DNA from: TMP-7 sp038212445
GTDB lineage: Bacteria; Acidobacteriota; Terriglobia; Bryobacterales; Bryobacteraceae
DNA length: 64,000 nt
Assembly: GCA_038212445.1 (NCBI GenBank)
Contig: JBBQUM010000007.1
Coordinates: forward strand, 173,200-237,199
Reading direction: 5' to 3'
The position numbers were made by a program, and so were the translations under genes. A model generated the notes under the pieces. It saw nothing but the letters and a program-made list of their open reading frames with translations. It was not told the DNA's origin and did no database searches. Position 1 is the first letter of the stretch. Every line of letters starts with the position of its first letter. Positions 7,684 to 14,956 of the stretch are shown piece by piece.

Positions 7684-8617
7684 ATGTGGATCGTGGCCGA
7701 ACAAACCTTCCTCTTTACGTCCGATCAATTGACGTCACACCGAAGAATAGCGGCGTTAGAGGCGTATTTCGCGGCTGATGTATTGCGGGATGGCGAGTTC
7801 ATTTGCGGTTCTCAAGTCGAATGCAAAACCAGTCACGACGGTCCGTTTTATGGCGGTCAACTCCATCACATCGGCCTGCACTATGACCTCAGCCGCGGAG
7901 AGAGGCCGTTCCGGGTCGTTATCGTCGGTCAAGAATACGGACACGCGGACGCTCCCGTCTCCCTCGAAACGGCACCACCTGGTCGCGGCAGGCAGCGGTT
8001 TGTCATCAAGGTTCGCGAGAACACCTGGGTTTCCCACGAGAAATCCCCATATGAAGGGCTGCACAAATGCACTGAGGCTCATATTTGGTGGTGATTTCGG
8101 CTCAGACCGTGAAGGGGAATTTGTCGAGATCAACGGCGCTGCCGTTCACCTGTTCGAGTGCTTCGCGCTGGTAAACTTCCTGCTCTGTTCCGCAGTGTCC
8201 GAGGATGCCGGTCGGATCGCCGAGATGCGCCGGCCCGGCGGCAAACCGGGCAGATCGTCACCCACAATGCGGCGCAATTGCGCCCGCCACTTCACGGAGG
8301 CGCTGCAATTCTTGATCCCACTCATCATTGCTCAAGGCATGGGAGTAGGGCAATGGATGCGACAAGCCTTCGCTCTGCCGGTCCACGCGCCTCCCACATG
8401 TGTAGAGCTGATGAAAATAAGAGCTAGGGATACTGTGCTCGTTTCACTTACCCACCCGTCAGCACGACAGCCGTACAACTGGGGCCAAAGTGACCGCACC
8501 CCGTATCTGCTCGAGACGGTTGCGCCGGCGATCCGAACCGGACTCGCACTCTCGTTTGAACAGCAGGCTCCGGGACTCATCGACATAGGTCCCGGCGACT
8601 CCACCGGCGGCCTGTAG
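7684..8617 (+). pseudogene. Uracil-DNA-glycosylase-superfamily-like protein interrupted by a frameshift
   Basis: Two reading frames join into one sensible protein of about 310 residues. The first frame (from ATG 7684) ends its meaningful part with RVVIVGQEYGHADAPVSLE near 7968; the second continues RHHLVAAGSGLSSRFART, GFPTRNPHMKGCTNALRLIF and so on to TAG 8617. One extra A in the GAAACGG at 7966-7972 explains the break. VIVGQEYG resembles UDG motif 1 and LTHPSARQPYNWGQS resembles the HPS motif. ALQFLIPLIIAQG matches the strand before it. Either a true pseudogene or a sequencing error; left unbroken it would be a UDG-fold protein. Confidence 0.65.
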
Positions 8618-9064
8618 TAAGCCCTTTTTGTCCTAGCCGCCCCACCCGGCTACGCCCGAGTCCGTCATTGCATTGCGACGGCGCAAATCGAATGATCGGG
8701 ACCGCCGCGCCGTGCCCCGTGCCTCAATGACGGATGTGGCCGCTGTTCCACATCCAGAGCGTGGCCCCCAGCAGCCAGTAGCACGGGGCACGGGGCCCCT
8801 TTTACCCTACACCCAGCCAAAAAATATTTTCACGACGTTTGGAGTGGGCACTGCGATGGCGAAGACGGATGCGGTTCGGCGTGAGAGCTGAGAGCGAAGA
8901 AACCCGCGTACCCCGCGCCGCGGTCTCGCTACAAACTTGCCGCGCCAGAGGTTGCTGCCAATCCCAAGCACACAGACGTCGAGGTCGGATTCCTAAAAAA
9001 TTCTTCACGCCCGGAGCCAGCCTCCAGGAGAGCGTGACCAGCCGGAGTCCTGACAGTCCTCTGT
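8618..9064. other. Non-coding stretch with a 13-bp inverted repeat
   Basis: No gene is supported here. A perfect 13-bp inverted repeat (8710-8722 and 8781-8793, arm CCGTGCCCCGTGC) encloses 58 bases; it lacks a T-tract directly after the second arm, though TTTT follows at 8800. It lies between a plus-strand pseudogene and the end of the minus-strand fic gene, so it could be a weak structured terminator or a mobile-element scar. Confidence 0.45.
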
Positions 9065-10612
9065 CTATCCCTCTCTTTGGAAAATACTCTTATACGCTCC
9101 TTCCAACGCCAGCACCTCCTTATCGGTCAGCTTCACAAACTCCAGTTCGCGCGAGCGCTTTGAAAGGCCGCCGTTGTTCTGGTGCAGGAACCGGAACAAC
9201 AGGTCGATGGTGCGTTCCGGCATGTCGGCGATGGTCTCAACCATCGTCCGGAAGCGATCATAGCGAGCGAGGAATTCGATTTCTCGCGGCAGGTCTTCCT
9301 CTATGGTCTTGCGCACGCACTCATAGAGGAATTCCGCCTGACGCGTGGCGTCGAAGAAGCGGTAAAAGTCCGCGGTGTCACTCTTGATCTCTACGTTTCC
9401 ATCAGCTGTCGGCGTCCAATCAATGACCAGCAGCAGGCGCTTCGAGTAATCTTCCAACACAGCCCGGTAGGTTTCAATCTGCTCCAGAATGGCGGATGAA
9501 ACCGGAAACACGACGCCCGCAGGCTGGAAGCCCCGTCCGGCGAGGACGTGATGAATCAAATACCGGTGAAGCCGGCCATTGCCGTCGACGAACGGATGGG
9601 CGTAGACAAAACCAAATGCGAGGATCGCCGCGGCAATCACAGCGTCGATGCTACCGGCCGCCCCACCGTCAAACGCCATCATCCCCTTGATCAGCGAACC
9701 AAGATCTTCAGCGCGCGCGCTGATATGGTCTGGTAAAGGCAGGCGATTCTCCCGGTCGTGCTCGCCAACAAAGCCGCCCTCTTCGCGTAACCCAAGCTTC
9801 ACAAATCGCGCGTCACCAATCACGATCGCCTGCAAGCGCAGCAACTCGTCCAACGAGAGCGGATGCCGGCCCGCTTCACCGATGGCCCGTCCCCAGCGCT
9901 GGATGCGATCGTGCGCCGGACGTTCGCCTTCGATCGCGTAGCTTGATTTTGAATCCTTCAGCAGCAGGAACGCCGCCGTGCGCGCAAGCAAATCACGCGG
10001 GACCGCCGCAACGGCTGCCCGCGCCCGGCTTGCCAGGTCCATCTGTATGAAGTCATCGAGCCTGCTGGTGCGAAAGACCATCGGGCAGAATTCCGGCGTG
10101 CCCGGAAGGTTGTTCCACAGCCGATGCCGCGGCGATGTCTCGCCCTTTATCGCGAATTGCTGCTCGGTATCTACCACCTGCGTGTACGCGCCCCTCTCGG
10201 CGTCGGGCAGATTCAGAAGCTCTCCCAGCAGCCACTCGTATAAAAACCACAAGCGCCTTGCATAGGCTCCGGTCGGGGTTCCCCTCACCATCGCCTCGAT
10301 GGATGGACCTCCGAGCACCAGGAACAGCCGCTTCAGGACAGCCAAATCGAGCCCTTCGTATTTCAGGGCGAATGTTAAATGGCCTCCGAGTGTGGGCGGC
10401 GGTGCGTGACGGGGCGTCAGTAGCCGCCAGCTACCTTCTTCACGAATGCGGTGATGCTCGCCGGTCGCCGATAGCACCCGCGGAAGCGGAACCACCAGCC
10501 CGTAAGCATCTATCAGTGCGGCGTACCCGGCAGGAGTTCCCCGCTCCGGCAGAGTCCGTTCGTGAAAAAGGGTCACGGGACCTGAAAATTCGACCTGCCG
10601 CCTGCCAGCCAC
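9065..10612 (-). CDS. Fic family protein (AMP-transferase type) with N-terminal inhibitory helix
   Basis: 515 residues. The Fic active-site loop HPFVDGNGRLHR (339-350) matches HxFx[D/E]GNGRxxR completely, with catalytic His339. Residues 224-229 (SYAIEG) match the inhibitory motif [S/T]xxxE[G/N]; because it lies before the Fic core in the same chain, this is a class II, self-inhibited Fic. The family usually transfers AMP from ATP to protein side chains. A C-terminal helical/winged-helix-like region (residues ~430-515) is of unknown role. The GTG at 10612 is preceded by a G-rich Shine-Dalgarno (GGAGGGGGGA). It stands alone with no antitoxin gene, in line with internal inhibition. Confidence 0.88.
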   Translation of the reverse strand: MAGRRQVEFSGPVTLFHERTLPERGTPAGYAALIDAYGLVVPLPRVLSATGEHHRIREEGSWRLLTPRHAPPPTLGGHLTFALKYEGLDLAVLKRLFLVLGGPSIEAMVRGTPTGAYARRLWFLYEWLLGELLNLPDAERGAYTQVVDTEQQFAIKGETSPRHRLWNNLPGTPEFCPMVFRTSRLDDFIQMDLASRARAAVAAVPRDLLARTAAFLLLKDSKSSYAIEGERPAHDRIQRWGRAIGEAGRHPLSLDELLRLQAIVIGDARFVKLGLREEGGFVGEHDRENRLPLPDHISARAEDLGSLIKGMMAFDGGAAGSIDAVIAAAILAFGFVYAHPFVDGNGRLHRYLIHHVLAGRGFQPAGVVFPVSSAILEQIETYRAVLEDYSKRLLLVIDWTPTADGNVEIKSDTADFYRFFDATRQAEFLYECVRKTIEEDLPREIEFLARYDRFRTMVETIADMPERTIDLLFRFLHQNNGGLSKRSRELEFVKLTDKEVLALEGAYKSIFQREG

Positions 10613-10885
10613 GAAAAATCCCCCCTCCCCGTGAATATCTGTTTCAGAAGGATATTAACGTGAAAACTGCTACCTGTCCATGAAAACTTATTCTAAATCG
10701 CCGATCATTGCGAAAAACGCATCCTCGGAGATCAAGGCGATATACCTCGTTCGTGCCCAGTGCCCGGCTAGAACGCCCCCACCCACTCCCCCAAAAAACA
10801 AAAACCCGTCCCAAGAGCCGCCAACCGCGCACTCTCAAAACGGGTCCATCCTGGCCAGGGCCACCCCGGCTGAAATCTGCTAGCG

Positions 10886-11032
10886 TTACTCGTCCACTAC
10901 CTCCGTTGTCTCCACAATTCGCCGCTCAATATATCGCCGGACCCGGTCCTTGCGTTCCTGATGATGCGAACTCTGCTCACTCAAACGAATCTGTTCCTGC
11001 GCCTCTTCGGGCGTGTCTTGCAATTTGTACAT
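10886..11032 (-). CDS. Small charged protein of unknown function
   Basis: A 48-residue frame from ATG 11032 (AGAGGGA just upstream) to TAA 10886: MYKLQDTPEEAQEQIR... then QERKDRVRRYIERRIVE. The sequence is strongly charged, predicted helical, with natural amino-acid balance, and sits between fic and the terminase-like cassette. I do not recognise it. The flanking 10613-10885 and 11033-11236 hold no other supportable gene. Confidence 0.4.
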   Translation of the reverse strand: MYKLQDTPEEAQEQIRLSEQSSHHQERKDRVRRYIERRIVETTEVVDE

Positions 11033-11236
11033 TCCCTCTGATTGTAACAAACCGAATCACCATCCGCCACACGCCCCCCCACCCGCCGCTCCAGCACCCC
11101 CCATTTCAGAGCCACCAAATCCGCGAGTCCTAAACGGCCCAACTATATTTTTCCCCAACGCCCTCAACCACCTCCAGCCAAAATCCCTACCCCAAACCCC
11201 CTCCAAATCTTGCCTTCAGCCCCACAGTGAAGGCGT

Positions 11237-11833
11237 ATGAATATCCCTCGACACATCACCGCCTCAAAGCGCAACGGCCGCCTGTCACGCGGACCCGCTA
11301 CATCCGAAGGCCGCCAGGCCTCCGCCCGCAATAGCCTCCGCCACGGCCTCCTCGCCCAAACCATCGTCCTCGACGACGAGTCCCAACCCTTCTTCGATGA
11401 ACTCCTCCATGAGTTCACCCTCGAACATCAACCCTCCACCCCCTCCGCCTGCGCCCTCGTCCAGAAACTCACCACCGCCTACTGGCGCCAAATGCGCTCC
11501 TGGAGTATCGAAAAGTCCATCGTCGACGAGGAAATGGCCCTCCACGACTCCGACTGTCCCCCCGCCGTCCGCGCCGCCCGCGCCTTCCGCGGACTCGCCG
11601 ATCAGTCCCGCGTCCTCGACCTCATCCACCGCTACGAAACCTCCTTCGACCGCCAGTTCAACCGCGCCCTCGATCAACTCGTCTCCCTCCCTTCCAATAA
11701 CCACGACGCCGTCCACCCGTTCGTGCCCGTAACCCCCGCCGCCGGAACGTGGAAGCAGTTTTTTCCAAACGAACCTGTTCCCACAAATGAACACCCCGAA
11801 AACCCGTCAGTCGAGATCGATCCCACTATCTAG
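11237..11833 (+). CDS. Hypothetical protein preceding terminase-like genes
   Basis: 198 residues, basic and Ser/Arg-rich at the N terminus (ASARNSLRHGLLAQT), then mainly helical with conserved-looking Trp/Arg segments (TTAYWRQMRSWSIEK, FRGLADQSRVLDLIHRYE). The N-terminal pattern 'SRGPATSEGR...ARNSLRHGL' is one I associate with uncharacterised proteins of Acidobacteriota. It is 25 bp upstream of the terminase ATPase and is strikingly C-rich at third positions. A small-terminase-like or DNA-binding role is a guess from position only. Confidence 0.7.
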   Translation: MNIPRHITASKRNGRLSRGPATSEGRQASARNSLRHGLLAQTIVLDDESQPFFDELLHEFTLEHQPSTPSACALVQKLTTAYWRQMRSWSIEKSIVDEEMALHDSDCPPAVRAARAFRGLADQSRVLDLIHRYETSFDRQFNRALDQLVSLPSNNHDAVHPFVPVTPAAGTWKQFFPNEPVPTNEHPENPSVEIDPTI

Positions 11834-11858
11834 GCGGTGAGGAGGAGCAGAAAATCCG

Positions 11859-12632
11859 ATGGGAACGTTCTTGGAAGTTTCGACGCGGAAACAGAGACGC
11901 CGGCAACCGCTCGCCGCGGACCCGGTTGCGTTTGCACAGGAGAGGTTCGGCTTCACCCCCGATGAGCTCCAGTCGGAGGTGCTGCGATCGACGGCGCCAC
12001 GCGGAATTTTGAACTGCTCCAGACAGTCGGGTAAATCCACCGTCGCGGCCCTGAAGGCCGTCCACCGCGCCTGGACCGTGCCCAATAGTCTCGTCGTCGT
12101 AGCGAGTCCCGGCGAGAGGCAGTCCGGCGAATTTCTCCGAAAAGCCCGGGGATTTGTGAAAAAGTTGGGCGCCCGGGCGACAGGCGATGGGGACAATAAG
12201 ATCAGCATTGAACTGCCGAATGGCTCGCGCCTCATCGGACTGCCCGGCACCGAGGAAACCGTCCGCGGATTCTCGGCAGTGTCCATGATGATCATCGACG
12301 AAGCGGCACGCGTGGAGGACGACCTGTATAAATCCCTCCGGCCAATGCTCGCCGTCAGCGGCGGAGACCTCTGGCTACTCAGCACTCCTTTTGGACGGCA
12401 GGGATTCTTCTACGAGACCTGGGAGCACGGCGGCACGGACTGGTTCCGCATGTCAATGACCGCCGCGGAGTGTCCGCGAATCCTTCCGGCCTTTCTCGAA
12501 GATGAGCGCCGCGTGCTCGGGAATCTGTGGTTCCGGCAGGAATACCTGTGCGAGTTCGTTGACAACGGATGGTCCGTTTTCGGCCGGGAGTTGGTGGAAG
12601 CGGCACTAGAAGACTCGCCGCAGCTGTTTTAG
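11859..12632 (+). CDS. Terminase large-subunit ATPase domain protein
   Basis: 257 residues. Walker A NCSRQSGKST (about residues 52-61), Walker B SMMIIDEAARV (about 143-153), and coupling motif LLSTPFGRQGFFYE (about 176-189) identify the ATPase of phage-type large terminases, which packages or translocates DNA. The chain ends just after WFRQEYLCEFVDNG, where a full-length terminase would continue into its nuclease domain. That domain is encoded by the next gene, 9 bp downstream. No portal, capsid or protease genes are present. Confidence 0.8.
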   Translation: MGTFLEVSTRKQRRRQPLAADPVAFAQERFGFTPDELQSEVLRSTAPRGILNCSRQSGKSTVAALKAVHRAWTVPNSLVVVASPGERQSGEFLRKARGFVKKLGARATGDGDNKISIELPNGSRLIGLPGTEETVRGFSAVSMMIIDEAARVEDDLYKSLRPMLAVSGGDLWLLSTPFGRQGFFYETWEHGGTDWFRMSMTAAECPRILPAFLEDERRVLGNLWFRQEYLCEFVDNGWSVFGRELVEAALEDSPQLF

Positions 12633-12641
12633 GAGGTTGTC

Positions 12642-13223
12642 ATGTTCTATGTCGGAGTGGATTTAGGAAAGAAGGTCGACTTCACCGCGATTGCCATCGT
12701 CGAACGCGAGGAAAGCGCATTGCGCTGGATGGCGCCCGCGTTCCCCGGCCTGCGAGTGCGGCACCTCGAGCGGCTGGCGCTGGGGACGCCGTACACCGCA
12801 GTGGTGGAGCGGATCCGCGAATTGACCGCGCATCCCGCGCTCGCCGGACAGTGCCGGCTAGTAGTCGACGCGACGGGCGTAGGCAACCCAGTCGTCGACA
12901 TGCTCCGTCACGCTGGCCTACCGTGCGGTGTGACAGCAGTGACCATCACCGGCGGCGAGAAAGCGAACGGACGGGGCGAGTGGTGGCACGTGCCAAAGCA
13001 GGATTTGCTAAGCGGCGTCCATCTACTATTGGAACGCGAGGAATTGAAGATCTCCCGCCGAATGCCGGATTCAGGGTCACTAGTGCGCGAGTTGGTAAGC
13101 ATGCAAGCGTCAAATGGAAGGTCAGGCGAGCACGACGATTTAGTGATGGCAGTAGCACTAGCCTGCTGGCAAGCCGGGCGTGGCTCAGTGGGCCCCGCAG
13201 GTCGCAGATTACCAGGAATTTAG
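12642..13223 (+). CDS. Terminase-type RNase H-fold nuclease as a separate protein
   Basis: 193 residues starting at ATG 12642 with GGAGG seven bases upstream. Three acidic positions of the RNase H-like nuclease fold stand out: D8 in VGVDLGKK, D94 or so in LVVDATGVG, and the C-terminal pair in GEHDDLVMAVALACW. This is the arrangement of the nuclease half of large terminases. Together with the preceding ATPase gene it reconstitutes a complete large subunit split into two polypeptides, each with its own ribosome binding site. Confidence 0.78.
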   Translation: MFYVGVDLGKKVDFTAIAIVEREESALRWMAPAFPGLRVRHLERLALGTPYTAVVERIRELTAHPALAGQCRLVVDATGVGNPVVDMLRHAGLPCGVTAVTITGGEKANGRGEWWHVPKQDLLSGVHLLLEREELKISRRMPDSGSLVRELVSMQASNGRSGEHDDLVMAVALACWQAGRGSVGPAGRRLPGI

Positions 13224-13242
13224 CGGAGGATGTGACGGCCAC

Positions 13243-13430
13243 AATTCGGAAAAGCCAAGGTTGTTGAGTGCCCTAAAATCAGAGATTGGCAAGGGCGAAA
13301 AGGGCCTGCAGCTCTCAGCTTTCATCACGAGTCACGAGCCACCAATTCGGAAAAGCCAGGGACTGACACCGTTTTCGCCAAAGGTTGTTGAGTGCCCTAA
13401 AATTAGAGATTTGCAAGGGCGAAAAGGGCT
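13243..13430. repeat. Imperfect direct repeats downstream of the terminase-like cassette
   Basis: Copy A spans 13243-13305 and copy B 13343-13360 plus 13381-13429. Both contain AATTCGGAAAAGCC followed by TTGTTGAGTGCCCTAAAAT and GCAAGGGCGAAAAGGGC; copy B has about 20 extra bases between the two blocks. The stretch 13224-13584 contains no convincing gene apart from a possible 3' fragment at 13485-13583. Confidence 0.75.
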
Positions 13431-13484
13431 GTCTGTCCTGCTTTTCCAGCCTGCAGCACTCAGCACTCATCACTAGCCAAGCTA

Positions 13485-13583
13485 ACCTGGGACGACAAGT
13501 TGTGGACGCTGAAACTCGAGGCGGAACTCGAAGAAAGCCGCCGGGGACCGCGTCCGGATCGCCGTAAGAAAGGGAAGAAATAA
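13485..13583 (+). pseudogene. Possible 3' fragment of a lost gene
   Basis: A short open stretch encodes TWDDKLWTLKLEAELEESRR... ending in a Lys/Arg-rich tail and TAA two bases before the next start codon. It looks like a natural protein C terminus whose front has been replaced by repeat sequence. ArsR or PadR-type regulators often precede SRPBCC genes, but nothing here proves that identity. Confidence 0.25.
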
Positions 13584-13584
13584 T

Positions 13585-14358
13585 ATGTCAGAACTGAGTC
13601 ATCGTCTCGATCGCACGGTGGTCATCCAAGCCGCGCCAGAGACCGTCTTTCTTTTTATAACCGACAGCGCCCGCTGGGCTAAGTGGTGGGGCGCCGGGTC
13701 CACTATCGACGCACAACCAGGCGGCGCGGTCTTCATCCGCTATCCGAATGGCGTCGAGACGTCGGGCGAGGTGCTGGAAGTCGAGTCGCCAAAGCGGATC
13801 TCGTTCACCTATGGATACAAGAGCGGCACGCCAATACCGCCAGGGGCCTCTACCGTCACCATCCAACTCGAACCGTACGGTTCGGGAACGCGCTTGAACC
13901 TCACCCATGCGTTCGGTGATCCGAAGGTTCGCGACCTGCACGTGCAAGGGTGGCGCTTTCAGCTTTCTGTATTCGCGAACACCGTGGCCGACGCCGTACA
14001 CGCCAATCCGGACGCTCTGGTGGACGGCTGGTACCACGCCTGGTCACTCACCGGCGACGCCGAGCGGCGAACGGCCTTCGCCAAAATCGCGGATCTCGCA
14101 GTCACCTTCCGTGACCGCTACTCCTGCCTCGACGGCATCGAGGACATCCTCGCCCACGTGGCCGCCTCACAGGTCTACATGCCCGGTATCACATTGAAAC
14201 GGAAGGGCACGGCGCGGCATTGCCAGGGCATGGTGGTCTCCGAGTGGGCGGCAGCCGGGCCAGATGGTAAGGAGCTCATCTCCGGCACCAGCGTACTTAC
14301 CGTGGATCCCGGCGGCCGCATTCACTCCGTCACCGGGCTGGTTTCCCCGGCCATGTGA
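13585..14358 (+). CDS. SRPBCC (AHSA1-like) domain fused to a SnoaL/NTF2-like domain
   Basis: 257 residues. Residues 1-150 form an AHSA1/START-type ligand-binding domain (TVVIQAAPETVFLFITD, ARWAKWWG, then GTRLNLTHAFG and VQGWRFQLSVFAN). Residues 150-257 form a SnoaL/NTF2-like cone domain (WYHAWSLTGDAERRTAFAKI, GIEDILAHVAASQVYMPG). Such fusions bind small hydrophobic ligands or catalyse simple reactions; substrate unknown. The next gene, an ECF sigma factor, lies 84 bp downstream on the same strand. Confidence 0.8.
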   Translation: MSELSHRLDRTVVIQAAPETVFLFITDSARWAKWWGAGSTIDAQPGGAVFIRYPNGVETSGEVLEVESPKRISFTYGYKSGTPIPPGASTVTIQLEPYGSGTRLNLTHAFGDPKVRDLHVQGWRFQLSVFANTVADAVHANPDALVDGWYHAWSLTGDAERRTAFAKIADLAVTFRDRYSCLDGIEDILAHVAASQVYMPGITLKRKGTARHCQGMVVSEWAAAGPDGKELISGTSVLTVDPGGRIHSVTGLVSPAM

Positions 14359-14442
14359 TCCGAAGCTCGAAATATACTTGTCCTGACTGTAAAAACCAGC
14401 CCCTGGTCCTGTCTTTAGATGTGAAACGACAGGAGGTGCACC

Positions 14443-14946
14443 CTGGAACTCGCGGTCAGAGAGGCTACGACAGTTACGGTCCCGAGCGAAATCGAACGAA
14501 TTTTCGAGGAATGCCACGGGCTCGTCTTCCGCACGGCTTACCGGATAACCGGTAACGCCGCCGACGCTGAAGACGTGCTCCAGGCTGTTTTCCTGCGTTT
14601 GCTTCGCCGTGACCGGCCGGCCGACCCGGTCGATAACCCAGAGAGCTACCTTCGACGCTCGGCGATTAACGCCTCGCTCGATGTGATTCGTTCCCGGCAG
14701 GAAGCCGGAAGCGTTCAGCTTGATGATTCGCGGCCGGGCTCCGGCGATCAAACCGAATTACGCGACAGCCTGAGGATCGCGCTCGCGGCGCTAAACCCGC
14801 GAGCGGCTGAAATCTTCACGCTTCGGACACTCGAGGGCTACTCGAATGCCGAGGTGGCGCGCATGCTCGGGATGTCGGCGGTACACGTCGCTGTCCTCCT
14901 CCACCGCACCCGCAAACAGCTACAAAAAACACTTCGTTCGCACTAG
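14443..14946 (+). CDS. ECF-type RNA polymerase sigma factor, apparent CTG start
   Basis: 167 residues if read from CTG 14443. Region 2 is FEECHGLVFRTAYRITG / NAADAEDVLQAVFLRLL and region 4 is LNPRAAEIFTLRTLEGYSN / AEVARMLGMSAVHVAVLLHR. The frame is open from the TGA at 14422 and has no ATG, GTG or TTG until 14575, which would remove half of region 2. A perfect AGGAGG (14431-14436) lies six bases before the CTG, so I take that as the start. The partner anti-sigma factor begins 10 bp after the stop, so the two are probably co-transcribed and autoregulated. Confidence 0.75.
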   Translation: MELAVREATTVTVPSEIERIFEECHGLVFRTAYRITGNAADAEDVLQAVFLRLLRRDRPADPVDNPESYLRRSAINASLDVIRSRQEAGSVQLDDSRPGSGDQTELRDSLRIALAALNPRAAEIFTLRTLEGYSNAEVARMLGMSAVHVAVLLHRTRKQLQKTLRSH

Positions 14947-14956
14947 GAGACCAATC

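Noticed and set aside
7960..7975. Programmed frameshift in the UDG-like gene
   Set aside because: No slippery heptamer, stop-codon or downstream structure typical of programmed shifts; a plain extra base is simpler.
8839..9387. 182-residue plus-strand protein
   Set aside because: Runs antisense into the fic gene with Ser/Arg/Pro-rich composition; a shadow frame.
11237..13223. Prophage
   Set aside because: No integrase, portal, capsid, tail or lysis genes and no attachment sites around the terminase-like genes.
14846..14956. 37-residue N-terminal extension of the FecR-like protein
   Set aside because: It is a shadow of the sigma factor's end; ATG 14957 has a proper Shine-Dalgarno.
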